Origin: 66-474 sp036279975
GTDB lineage: Bacteria; Pseudomonadota; Gammaproteobacteria; Xanthomonadales; Rhodanobacteraceae
NCBI GenBank assembly: GCA_036279975.1
Contig: DASURP010000047.1
Coordinates: forward strand, 1 to 34,356
DNA: 34,356 nucleotides
Direction: 5' to 3'
Below, piece by piece: positions 7,790 through 15,969 of this stretch. The translations under genes and the position numbers were made by a program. The number at the start of each line of letters is the position of its first letter. Within the stretch, counting starts at the first letter, position 1. The notes under the pieces were generated by a model. The model worked only from the letters and a program-made list of their open reading frames with translations, made no database searches and had not been told where the DNA came from.

Positions 7790-8704
7790 ATGCCGGCTAC
7801 CGCATACGACGCCGAAAAGTTCTTCCGCGGGCTGGTCGATGCCGGCCTGATCATCCCGGTCGGCGTACCGGGCATCTTCGGCCGCAACCACGTGTTCGAG
7901 GACGTGCTGGAGCGCTTCAACAAGCAGGTCACCGACCTCGCCAGGGACGACGGCGCCGAATACTTCGTGTACCCGCCCGCGATCGACCGCAAGGTGCTGG
8001 AAAAGACCGATTACATGGACAGCTTCCCGGATCTGGCCGGGACGGTGTTCAGCTTCAAGGGCAAGGAACTCACCGCGCGCCAGCTCTCGGAGGCCATCCA
8101 CAACGGCGAGAACTGGGAGCAGTACCAGAACATGACCGACGTGGTGTTGAACCCCGCCGCGTGCTACCCGGTCTATCCCAGCTTCACCGGCACGGTGCCG
8201 AAGGAAGGCAAGCTGGTGACGATGTTCAACTGGGTGTTCCGCAACGAACCATCGCAGGAACCCACCCGCATGCAGTCGTTCCGGGTACGCGAGTTCGTGC
8301 GCTGCGGCACGCCGGAACAGGTCGTCGAATGGCGCGACATGTGGTTGCAGCGCGGCTTGCACCTGCTGGAGTCACTGGGCCTGCCGGTCAAGTCGGAAGT
8401 CGCGTCGGATCCGTTCTTCGGCAAGGGTGGCAAGATGCTGGCGATGTCGCAGCGCCAGCAACAATTGAAGTTCGAGGTGCTGGCGCCGGTGATTTCCGAG
8501 GAAAAGCCGACCGCGATGTGCTCGTTCAACTTCCACCAGGAACACTTCGGCGAAGCCTTCAGGATCCGCACCGAGGATGGCGAAGTCGCCAACACCGCGT
8601 GCCTGGGCTTCGGGCTGGAGCGCGTGGCGATGGCGTTGTTCCAGGCGCACGGGTTCGACCCCGAACAATGGCCGTCCGAGGTCCACGACCAGCTCTGGGC
8701 CTGA
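7790..8704 (+). CDS. Amino acid:[carrier protein] ligase (class II aaRS-like)
   Basis: A 304-residue homologue of the catalytic core of the archaeal-type seryl-tRNA synthetase. Known members (Bradyrhizobium Bll0957 type) do not charge tRNA: they adenylate Gly or Ala and transfer it to the phosphopantetheine arm of a carrier protein. Here motif 2 is FRNEPSQEP followed by RMQSFRVREFVRCG, and motif 3 is CLGFGLERVAMALF. Cys125, Glu168 and Cys271 fit the Cys/Glu/Cys zinc site of the family. There is no N-terminal tRNA-binding domain. A strong AAGGAGG ribosome binding site lies within the end of the previous gene. The DUF1839 gene follows after seven bases and the carrier protein gene after that. 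Amino acid specificity, probably small, cannot be read from sequence alone. Confidence 0.9.
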   Translation: MPATAYDAEKFFRGLVDAGLIIPVGVPGIFGRNHVFEDVLERFNKQVTDLARDDGAEYFVYPPAIDRKVLEKTDYMDSFPDLAGTVFSFKGKELTARQLSEAIHNGENWEQYQNMTDVVLNPAACYPVYPSFTGTVPKEGKLVTMFNWVFRNEPSQEPTRMQSFRVREFVRCGTPEQVVEWRDMWLQRGLHLLESLGLPVKSEVASDPFFGKGGKMLAMSQRQQQLKFEVLAPVISEEKPTAMCSFNFHQEHFGEAFRIRTEDGEVANTACLGFGLERVAMALFQAHGFDPEQWPSEVHDQLWA

Positions 8705-8711
8705 GCGCGAC

Positions 8712-9668
8712 ATGAAAGTGCTCGACCTCGATGCCGACCACTACACGCGGCACATGCTGCACGCGGAGGATCGCGTGTGGGTCGAGAAGAACTGCTATGT
8801 CGACATCTGGATCGAACTGGTCCACGCGCTCGGTTGCGAGCCGCTGGCGATGCTGCCGTTCGTCAACGCCATCGATTTCGTTGGCGACCAGTGGACCTTC
8901 TTCAAGCCGAAGCACGACGAACTGCGTGCGTTGTACGGCATCGACGTGCAGGAACTCAACTGCTGGCGCCCGTTGCTCGAGCACGCCGTGGAACACCTGG
9001 GCGCGGGCCGCCTGATCGCGACCGAAGCCGACGCGTGGTGGCTGCCGGACGTCACCGGCACCGACTATCGCACCCAGCACACCAAGTCCTCGATCATCCT
9101 CAACGACCTCGATGTGGCCAACCGGACACTCGGCTACTTCCACAACGCCGGGTATTTCAAGCTCGGCGGCGAGGATTTCGCACGCACCTTCCGCCTCGAC
9201 AGCGAACCCGATCCGGCCTTCATGCCGCTGTTCGCCGAGCTGGTGCGCATCGACAAGCTGCGCCTGCTGCCGGATGCGGAACTGAAGGCACAATCGGCGG
9301 AGCTGCTGGCCAGGCACGCGGCGCAGATGCCGGGCAACAATCCGGTCGAACGCTTCGCGGCCCGCTTCCAGCGCGACCTGCCGGCCTTGCAGGAGCAAGG
9401 GCTGGCGTACTACCACGCCTGGGCGTTCGCCACGGTGCGGCAACTGGGCGCGGCCGCGGAGCTGTCCATGCTGCACCTGCGCTGGCTGGACGCCCGGCGC
9501 CATGCCGTCACGGCGGACGCCTGGGATACCATCAACCAGGGAACCAAAACCTTCATCCTGAAGGCCGCGCGTGCGGTCAACAGTCGTCGGAGCCTCGACG
9601 CTGCCCCCTATTTCGACGCCTGGGCCAAGGCGTGGCAGCAGGCGCGTGATGCCCTGCAGGCGGGTTGA
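8712..9668 (+). CDS. DUF1839 family protein
   Basis: A 318-residue soluble protein that I assign to DUF1839, a family I recall as repeatedly placed beside amino acid:carrier protein ligases; its biochemical role is not established. Visible features are EKNCYVDIWIELVHALG near the N-terminus, IDFVGDQWTFFKPKHDEL, TEADAWWLPDVTGTDYRTQH and KSSIILNDLDVANRTLGYFHNAGYF. The abundance of conserved-looking Trp, Tyr, His and Asp, including the Cys28 region and DYRTQHTK, is more enzyme-like than structural. Beyond residue 170 it becomes helical and Ala-rich. The ATG at 8712 is seven bases after the ligase stop, with a weak ribosome binding site, so translational coupling is likely. Given its position between ligase and carrier protein, it could accept or modify the aminoacyl group. 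That is inference. Confidence 0.75.
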   Translation: MKVLDLDADHYTRHMLHAEDRVWVEKNCYVDIWIELVHALGCEPLAMLPFVNAIDFVGDQWTFFKPKHDELRALYGIDVQELNCWRPLLEHAVEHLGAGRLIATEADAWWLPDVTGTDYRTQHTKSSIILNDLDVANRTLGYFHNAGYFKLGGEDFARTFRLDSEPDPAFMPLFAELVRIDKLRLLPDAELKAQSAELLARHAAQMPGNNPVERFAARFQRDLPALQEQGLAYYHAWAFATVRQLGAAAELSMLHLRWLDARRHAVTADAWDTINQGTKTFILKAARAVNSRRSLDAAPYFDAWAKAWQQARDALQAG

Positions 9669-9694
9669 AGCGACACTTCGGCAAGCTTTTTGCT

Positions 9695-9700
9695 TATCAT
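9695..9700 (+). promoter_or_regulatory. Candidate -10 box for the carrier protein operon
   Basis: TATCAT, five of six matches to TATAAT, lies in the 112-base gap that separates DUF1839 from the carrier protein gene, the largest gap inside the cluster. The -35 region is poor. It would place transcription start near 9707, before the dyad at 9725-9743. Confidence 0.35.
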
Positions 9701-9724
9701 TCGGTCAGGAAATGAGAACTGGCT

Positions 9725-9743
9725 CACAGTTGTAGCAACTGTG
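9725..9743. promoter_or_regulatory. Perfect 8-bp inverted repeat, possible operator
   Basis: CACAGTTG, a TAG spacer, then CAACTGTG: a perfect dyad of two 8-base arms, 37 bases before the carrier protein start codon and just after a possible -10 box. The form (short arms, three-base centre) fits a dimeric repressor site better than a terminator, since no T-run follows. No regulator gene is visible in the window. Confidence 0.45.
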
Positions 9744-9780
9744 GTCGCCACATCCGCCGGACACCAATCGGGAGCAGGTC

Positions 9781-10032
9781 GTGGGGAACGAAGACAGAAT
9801 CCGCAAGATATTGAAAGATCATGGTCGTTTGGCCAAGGATGTCGACGCGTTGGACGATAATGCCGACTTGTACCAGGCCGGCATGACCTCCCATGCGTCG
9901 GTCAACGTGATGCTGGCGCTGGAAGGGGAATTCGATGTCGAGTTCCCCGACGAAATGCTGAAGCGGAGCAGTTTCGAATCCATTGCCGCCATCGCGAGCG
10001 CGGTCGAGAGCCTGACCGCGAATCCGGCATGA
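9781..10032 (+). CDS. Stand-alone acyl/aminoacyl carrier protein
   Basis: An 83-residue acidic four-helix carrier protein. It starts with GTG, preceded by GGAG at a six-base spacing. Alignment by eye to E. coli AcpP over the helix-II region (GMTSHASVNVMLALEGEF against GADSLDTVELVMALEEEF) places Ser37 at the phosphopantetheine attachment site, but the usual Asp-Ser-Leu is Thr-Ser-His. That departure, and its place next to an amino acid:carrier protein ligase, mark it as the partner of that ligase rather than the fatty-acid AcpP. The arm must be added by a phosphopantetheinyl transferase encoded elsewhere. Its stop overlaps the next start in ATGA (10029-10032). It probably presents an activated amino acid to the flavoproteins, methyltransferase or hydrolases of the cluster. 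Confidence 0.9.
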   Translation: MGNEDRIRKILKDHGRLAKDVDALDDNADLYQAGMTSHASVNVMLALEGEFDVEFPDEMLKRSSFESIAAIASAVESLTANPA

Positions 10033-12494
10033 CCCGCGTGCGGGGCGTCGAGGGCAGTCGACGCACCGCGCTGGACAGCGGCTGGCAAATCGCCGCTGCG
10101 GCACCGGGCACGCCACGCGAAGCGCTCGCGTCGCTCGCATGGCTGCCGGCCAGTGTGCCTGGCACGGCGGCGGGCGCCTTGCGTGCGGCCGGCCGCTGGG
10201 ATTTTCAGCATTCGCGCGATTTCGATGCCGAAGACTGGTGGTGGCGCCTGCGTTTCAAGGCCGACTCCGGCCCGGGCGTACTCGGCTTCGACGGGCTCGC
10301 GACCCTTGCCGAGGCCTGGCTGGACGGCAAGCCGATCCTCGCCAGCGACAACATGTTTCGCGCACATGAGGCCAAGGTGTCGCTGGGCGGCGAGCATGAA
10401 CTGCTGATCCGTTGTCGCGCACTGGCGCCGGAATTGGCCGGGCGCCGGCCGCGTCCGCGCTGGCGGGTACCGATGCTGGAACAGCAGCAACTGCGCTGGT
10501 TCCGCACCACCCTGCTCGGTCGCACGCCCGGCTGGTCTCCGGCCTGCCCCGCGGTCGGCCCGTGGCGCGGCGTGTGGCTGGAACAGCGTGCGCTGGAGGT
10601 CGGGCGCGTGCAGTTGGACGCCCGCGTCGACGGCGCCGATGGCCGCGTCGAGGTCACGGCGCCGCTGGACGATCGCGTCGAACGCGCCACGCTGGTCGTC
10701 GAACGCGATGGCGTCAGCGCGCGCGCGCCGCTGGCCAGGCGCGATGATGGTTGGCACGTCGCCGCCAGCGTCGCATCGCCCGCGCTGTGGTGGCCGCATA
10801 CCCACGGCGAACCTGCCTTGTACCGCGCGTCGCTGGAACTGCATCACGCCGGTGGCGACGTGCGTGCCGACCTTGGCCGTATCGGATTCCGCAGTATCCA
10901 GATCGACCGCGGCGCGGGCGACGATTTCCGGGTCGTGGTCAACGGCGTACTGGTGTTCTGCCGCGGCGCCTGCTGGACACCCCTCGATCCGGTGACGCTG
11001 TCGGCGTCGCCGGAGGCGTACCGCGCCGCGGTTGCACAGGCACGTGCGGCCGGCATGAACATGCTGCGGGTCGGCGGCGCCATGGTATACGAGGACGACG
11101 CGTTCCTCGACGCGCTGGACGAGGCGGGCATCCTGCTGTGGCAGGACTGCATGTTCGCGAACATGGATTATCCCGAGGACGAGGCATTCGTCGCGAACGT
11201 GCTGGCCGAGGTCGACCAGCAACTCGACCGCCTGCGACCGCACGCGTGCCTCGCGCTGGTCTGCGGCAACAGCGAAGTCGAGCAGCAGGCCGCAATGTGC
11301 GGCGCGCCGCGCGGGCATTGGTCGCCGCCCCTGTTCCACGACACACTCGCGGCCCGTATGCGCGCGCACCGGATCCCCTACGTGCCATCCAGTGCCACGG
11401 GCGGCGCGTTTCCGCATGCCGCCGACGCAGGTCCGACCTCCTATTACGGCGTCGGCGCCTACCTGCGTGGTTTCGACGACGCGCGCCGCAGCCGCGTGCG
11501 CTTTGCATCCGAGTGCCTGGCCTTCGCCAATATCCCCGATGATTCCGGCTTGCCGAAAGCCGGCGTGCGCGTCCACCACCCGCTGTGGAAGCAGCGCACG
11601 CCACGCGACCTCGGCGCGGGCTGGGATTTCGACGACGTGCGCGACCATTACGTGCAGCGCTTGTACGGCGTCGATCCGACCGCTCTGCGCAGCGTCGATC
11701 ACGAACGTTACCTCGCGCTGGGACGCGCCGCGACCGGAGCGGCGATGGCGCGTTGCTTCGCGGAATGGCGGCGCGCGGATTCGCCAACGCGTGGCGCGCT
11801 GGTCTGGTTCCTGCGCGACCCATGGCCCGGCGCGGGCTGGGGCGTGGTCGATGCGAACGGCGATCCCAAGCCGTGCTGGTTTGCGTTGCAGCGCGCGCTG
11901 GCGCCGATCGCGCTGGCCTTCACCGACGAGGGCGTGGACGGCATCGCGCTGCATGTCTGCAACGACCCGGCGGCGCCACTGGATGCGCGCATCGAAATCG
12001 ACCTGTACCGGAATGGCGAGGTTCCGGTTGGACACGCAGCCAGCGAGGTGCGCGTGCCCGCGCACGGCACGCTCGACATCCCCGCCGCTGGCCTGTTCGA
12101 GGAGTGGCTGGATCTTTCGTATGCGTATCGGTTCGGGCCGCCGCTGGCCGATGTCGTCCATGCCAGGCTGCTGCGCAACGGCGCGCCGCCGACAGACGCG
12201 TTCTGGTTCCCGGCGGGGCAGGGGTTCCACCGTGAAGCGGACGTCGGCCTGAGCGCCGCCATCGAACCGGGTGACGACGCCACCTTGACGCTGCGCCTCG
12301 GCACGCGCCGGTTCGCGCAGTCGGTCTCCATCCATGCACCGGGCTACGCGCCCGACGACGACGGTTTCCACCTCGCCCCGGGCCAGGTGCGCAGCGTACG
12401 GTTGCAACCGCATGGCGATGGCGACCGCAAGCCGGCGCGCGGAAGCGTGACCGCGTTGAATGCCGAAACCGGCACGGGGTTCGCGCTGCCATGA
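10029..12494 (+). CDS. Glycoside hydrolase family 2, beta-mannosidase-like
   Basis: An 821-residue protein with GH2 architecture: N-terminal jelly-roll sugar-binding domain (to about 190), immunoglobulin-like domain (about 190-290, opening with GPWRGVWLEQRALE), TIM barrel (about 295-660) and a C-terminal beta domain. Barrel landmarks are RVVVNGVLVFCRGACW, AGMNMLRVGG and GILLWQDCMFANMDYP. The acid/base Glu lies in CGNSEVEQQ (Glu416) and the nucleophile in RFASECLAFANIP (Glu495), the pattern of beta-mannosidases and exo-glucosaminidases. There is no signal peptide, so it acts in the cytoplasm. It overlaps the carrier protein gene by ATGA and the next gene likewise. A glycosidase here suggests that an intermediate is glycosylated and later trimmed, or that the protein works as a glycosyl-transferring enzyme. 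Substrate unknown. Confidence 0.85.
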   Translation: MTRVRGVEGSRRTALDSGWQIAAAAPGTPREALASLAWLPASVPGTAAGALRAAGRWDFQHSRDFDAEDWWWRLRFKADSGPGVLGFDGLATLAEAWLDGKPILASDNMFRAHEAKVSLGGEHELLIRCRALAPELAGRRPRPRWRVPMLEQQQLRWFRTTLLGRTPGWSPACPAVGPWRGVWLEQRALEVGRVQLDARVDGADGRVEVTAPLDDRVERATLVVERDGVSARAPLARRDDGWHVAASVASPALWWPHTHGEPALYRASLELHHAGGDVRADLGRIGFRSIQIDRGAGDDFRVVVNGVLVFCRGACWTPLDPVTLSASPEAYRAAVAQARAAGMNMLRVGGAMVYEDDAFLDALDEAGILLWQDCMFANMDYPEDEAFVANVLAEVDQQLDRLRPHACLALVCGNSEVEQQAAMCGAPRGHWSPPLFHDTLAARMRAHRIPYVPSSATGGAFPHAADAGPTSYYGVGAYLRGFDDARRSRVRFASECLAFANIPDDSGLPKAGVRVHHPLWKQRTPRDLGAGWDFDDVRDHYVQRLYGVDPTALRSVDHERYLALGRAATGAAMARCFAEWRRADSPTRGALVWFLRDPWPGAGWGVVDANGDPKPCWFALQRALAPIALAFTDEGVDGIALHVCNDPAAPLDARIEIDLYRNGEVPVGHAASEVRVPAHGTLDIPAAGLFEEWLDLSYAYRFGPPLADVVHARLLRNGAPPTDAFWFPAGQGFHREADVGLSAAIEPGDDATLTLRLGTRRFAQSVSIHAPGYAPDDDGFHLAPGQVRSVRLQPHGDGDRKPARGSVTALNAETGTGFALP

Positions 12495-14290
12495 ACGACA
12501 ACGCGCCGGCCATCCAGGCAGACGGCGTACGCATCCGCGGCGATGACTACGTGGCCGAAGCCGGCTGGTTCGGCCCCGAAGCTCGTCCCCGCTTCGGCTG
12601 GCTGTACCGGCCCGACACGCCTGCCCGGAACGGGATCGGTGTCGTGATCGTGCCACCGTTCGGACGCGAGGAAATCTGTGCCCACCGCAGCCTGCGTCAC
12701 CTGGCCGAAGACATGGCCGGCGCGGGTTTCACTGCCGTGCGCTTCGACCTCGACGGCACCGGCGACAGTGCCGGCGGCGACGGCGATCCGGGGCGCGTCG
12801 AGGCGTGGCTGGCCAGCGTCCACGACGCCTGCGACCTCGCCCGCGGCGCCGGTGCCGCGCACCTCGTCCTGGTCGGCGTCCGTCTCGGCGCTACCCTGGC
12901 TGCCCTCGCCGCAGGCAAACGCACGGACGTCGGTGCGCTCGTGGCTTTCAACGCGGTCATCCATGGCAAGGCGTACCTGCGTGAATTGCGTGCCTTCCAG
13001 ATGGCGATGAACCTGCAACCTTCGCCGCAAGCGGCCGCCGCAAGCGGACAGGAATCCAGCGGGTTCCTGCTCGGCGACGAGGCCTGCGCAGCTCTCAAGG
13101 CGATCGACCTCGTCGCGCTGGACGCGCCGCCTGCCCCCATCGTCGAGGTGGTCGAGCGCGATGACCTGTCCGGACGCGATGACTGGTCGACGCACTTGCA
13201 GGGGTTGGGGGCACGCGTGCACGTGCACCGCGCCGGCGGCTACGTCGACATGCTGGCCGATCCCCACGCCAACCGCGTCGCACGGGAATTCATCGGGATC
13301 TGCATCGCGTGTGCGCGCAGCCTTCCGGATGCAACAGGTGCGGCACCTTCAGCGCAAACGCAATCGTTGCGATCGGTCATCACGCTGCGCGTGGGCGATG
13401 CCGCGGTCGTGGAGGAAGTTGTGGCCCCCGGCGAGGGCATGTTCGGCATCCTGGCGCGGCCACCAGCCGGCACGGCCGAACGCGGCGTGCTGATGTTCAA
13501 TGCGGGCGCCATCCGGCATATCGGCTCGAACCGCACGGACGTGCCTCTGTCGCGCCGGCTCGCGGCGGCCGGATTGCAGGTCCTGCGCGCCGACCTCACC
13601 GGTATCGGCGACAGCACGGCACGTGCAGGCGAGGCGGAAAACATCGTGTATGGCCCGCATTGCCTCGCCGACGCGGAGGTTCTGGTGGCGTGGCTGCGCG
13701 CGCGCGGCGTCCGCGAACTCTCGGCCGGCGGCATGTGTTCGGGAGCCTGGCTGGCCTTGCGCGCGGCCATGGCCGGCCAGCCCATCGCGCGTGCGTATCT
13801 GGTCAATTGCGGCGTATTCACCCCGACGGTGGCCTTCGACCCGGAGGGCAGCAGCCTGTTCGGCGACATCGCGCACTACAACCAATCGGTCCGGTCGTCC
13901 CGTGCATGGCGCAAGCTGCTGCGCGGCCAGGTTGCGTTCGGCACCATCATGCGCGTCGCCGGCTGGCACATGGCGTCGCGCGGCAAACGCCTGCTGCGCG
14001 AAGCCGCACGCCGTGTGGGGTTACCCTTGCGCGGCGACCTCGGCGGGGAACTCACGAAGCTGGCGCGGCGCGGTGTTGCCGTGCACTTCCTGTATGCGGC
14101 CAACGACCCGGGACTCACCATCCTGCGCACCGCAGCGGGCTCGGTGCTGCCGCGCTGGTGTCGCGCCGGGGTGTTCGCCACGCGCGTCTTCGATGGCCCC
14201 GACCACACCTTCACGCAACGCTGGGCCCAGCAGCTGCTCGACCAGACACTGCTGACAGTCCTGAAGGCCCCCGCCAGGAATCCGCGATGA
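12491..14290 (+). CDS. Double alpha/beta-hydrolase protein A (Arg- and Cys-elbow domains)
   Basis: A 599-residue protein made of two alpha/beta-hydrolase domains. The first (about 1-275) has VVIVPPFGREE, RFDLDGTGDSAG and the elbow LVGVRLGATLA, where Arg131 replaces the nucleophile Ser. The second (about 295-595) has GVLMFNAGAIRHIGSN, RADLTGIGDSTA and the elbow GGMCSGAWLA, with Cys416 as nucleophile, and a late FDGPDHTF that offers the His. From memory, the RLG elbow matches exosortase-A-associated hydrolase 2 and the Cys elbow hydrolase 1, so this reads as a fusion of the two. No signal peptide. A Cys nucleophile suits thioester chemistry such as moving an acyl group from the carrier protein. 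It overlaps its neighbours on both sides by ATGA. The next gene is a paralogue. Transferase or hydrolase is undecided. Confidence 0.8.
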   Translation: MNDNAPAIQADGVRIRGDDYVAEAGWFGPEARPRFGWLYRPDTPARNGIGVVIVPPFGREEICAHRSLRHLAEDMAGAGFTAVRFDLDGTGDSAGGDGDPGRVEAWLASVHDACDLARGAGAAHLVLVGVRLGATLAALAAGKRTDVGALVAFNAVIHGKAYLRELRAFQMAMNLQPSPQAAAASGQESSGFLLGDEACAALKAIDLVALDAPPAPIVEVVERDDLSGRDDWSTHLQGLGARVHVHRAGGYVDMLADPHANRVAREFIGICIACARSLPDATGAAPSAQTQSLRSVITLRVGDAAVVEEVVAPGEGMFGILARPPAGTAERGVLMFNAGAIRHIGSNRTDVPLSRRLAAAGLQVLRADLTGIGDSTARAGEAENIVYGPHCLADAEVLVAWLRARGVRELSAGGMCSGAWLALRAAMAGQPIARAYLVNCGVFTPTVAFDPEGSSLFGDIAHYNQSVRSSRAWRKLLRGQVAFGTIMRVAGWHMASRGKRLLREAARRVGLPLRGDLGGELTKLARRGVAVHFLYAANDPGLTILRTAAGSVLPRWCRAGVFATRVFDGPDHTFTQRWAQQLLDQTLLTVLKAPARNPR

Positions 14291-15969
14291 TCCTGCAAAC
14301 CCGATACCCGGTCGCGGCCACCCCCCGACCCGCCGTGACGCACGGCGCGGGATTTGCCACCACCGGCTTCTGGTTCGGTCCGGCCGACCGGCCACTGGCG
14401 GGCTGGTGGACCGCACCGGAGCAGGCCTCGTGCGACGGCGTGGTGATCGCGCAACCGCTCGGCTACGAGTATTGGTCCTGCCACCGCAGCCTGCGTGCCC
14501 TGGCCGAATCGCTGGCGCGTGCGGGATGGCACGTGTTGCGTTTCGACTGGGACGGGACGGGGGATTCCGCGGGCGACGCCACCGACCCGAATCGTGTCGC
14601 GCAGTGGCGCGCCAGCCTTGCCCACGCGGCGGCGGCGATGCGCGCTGCGGGGGTGGAGCGCATCGCGCTTGTTGGCTTGCGGCTCGGCGCGACACTGGCG
14701 TTGCTCGATGCCGCCGCGCTCGGCGTCGACGAGGTGATCGCCTGCGCGCCGGTGGCCTCGGGCAAGCGCTGGCTGCGTGAATTGCGCATGCTGGCCATCG
14801 CCGATCCGGAACAACCCGACACCGTGATCTACTCGGGGCTCGTGATCGACGGCGAAACCGCGGCCGGACTGGCCGAGATCGATCCGGTCAGGACTGCGCC
14901 TTGCCGCGTGGCGCGCACACTGCTGGTCACGCGTTCGGATCCCGCCGACACCAAGTTGACCCAGTCGCTGCGGGCCGACGGCCGCAGCGTCGACGTGCAC
15001 GCCTGCGAAGCGATGCAAACCATGCTGGACGTGCCCGCCGGCGAAGACAGCGTGCCGGCAGGCTGGATCGAGCCGATCCTCGCCTGGCTCGGCCTGCCGC
15101 AGGCTTCCGCCATCGGGGCCAGGCCGGAGATTCGCCAGGCCGCCGAAATCGCGTGGCAAGGCAGCAAGGTCATGGCCAATTTCACGATGATCGACGACCT
15201 CGCTGCAGTCCGTTGCCATCCGGTGGGCCACGAACCCGACACCGTGGTGGTGTTTCTCAACTCGGGCGCGGATCCGCATGTCGGACCCGGACGCGCGTGG
15301 GTCGAATACTCACGCTCGCTGGCGTTGCTGGGGTACGCCTGCGTGCAACCGGATTTCACCGCCTTCGGCGAAAGCCCCGACGGCGGACGCCCGCCCGGCC
15401 GCCCCTACGACCCGCACTGCATCGACGACACCGCGAGGATGGCCGCGGCATTGCGCCATCGTTACCGGCGCGTGGTACTGGCCGGACTATGCGTCGGCGC
15501 ATGGATTGCCATGCACGTCGCGCAATCGATACCCGTCGACGGTATCTTCGCCCTCAACCCACAGCTATGGTGGAATCCGAAGCTGCCCATCATCATCCGC
15601 ATCCCCGACACCATCGCGTGGCGCGCACCGATGCGCAAACGCGGCCAGCGCCTGGCGAAGTTCGGGCTGTGGTCGTTGCTGGATGCGTTCACGATCCGAC
15701 CCATGGCGTCGCGATGGATGATCGCATTGCGTCGGCGGCGCATTCCTGTGATGTTGTCCTTCGCCGAAGGCGACGACGGCCTCGCCTTCCTCCGCAACCG
15801 CTGCGCCCGGCGTATCACGCGCGAGTCGCGGCATGGCCTGCTGACCGTGGAAGAGGTGTCAGGCATCGACCACCCGATGTTCCGCAGATGGCGGCGCCCG
15901 GCCATCGTCGAACAGATGACGCGGTTCCTCGCACATTTGCCCGAGCCGTCCACACCCGGCGATGGTTGA
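14287..15969 (+). CDS. Double alpha/beta-hydrolase protein B, paralogue of A
   Basis: A 560-residue protein with the same two-domain layout as its upstream neighbour. The first domain has VVIAQPLGYEYWSCHRSLR, RFDWDGTGDSAG and the elbow LVGLRLGATLA with Arg132 instead of Ser. The second has VVVFLNSGADPHVGPGRAW, QPDFTAFGESPDG and the elbow LAGLCVGAWIA with Cys402, and a late SGIDHPMF carrying the likely His. The shared domain order and shared loss of Ser show that A and B arose by duplication of an already fused gene. The pair may form a heterodimer, each contributing a different acceptor or donor site. Translation should be coupled through the ATGA overlap at 14287-14290. It ends with an eight-base overlap with the esterase. 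Function unknown; thioester transfer or release is inferred. Confidence 0.8.
   Translation: MILQTRYPVAATPRPAVTHGAGFATTGFWFGPADRPLAGWWTAPEQASCDGVVIAQPLGYEYWSCHRSLRALAESLARAGWHVLRFDWDGTGDSAGDATDPNRVAQWRASLAHAAAAMRAAGVERIALVGLRLGATLALLDAAALGVDEVIACAPVASGKRWLRELRMLAIADPEQPDTVIYSGLVIDGETAAGLAEIDPVRTAPCRVARTLLVTRSDPADTKLTQSLRADGRSVDVHACEAMQTMLDVPAGEDSVPAGWIEPILAWLGLPQASAIGARPEIRQAAEIAWQGSKVMANFTMIDDLAAVRCHPVGHEPDTVVVFLNSGADPHVGPGRAWVEYSRSLALLGYACVQPDFTAFGESPDGGRPPGRPYDPHCIDDTARMAAALRHRYRRVVLAGLCVGAWIAMHVAQSIPVDGIFALNPQLWWNPKLPIIIRIPDTIAWRAPMRKRGQRLAKFGLWSLLDAFTIRPMASRWMIALRRRRIPVMLSFAEGDDGLAFLRNRCARRITRESRHGLLTVEEVSGIDHPMFRRWRRPAIVEQMTRFLAHLPEPSTPGDG

Noticed and set aside
9819..12656. 945-codon open frame on the minus strand opposite the carrier protein and GH2 genes
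   Set aside because: It is the antisense of well-identified genes, with Arg/Gly/His-rich composition and no family features; a by-product of high GC at third codon positions.
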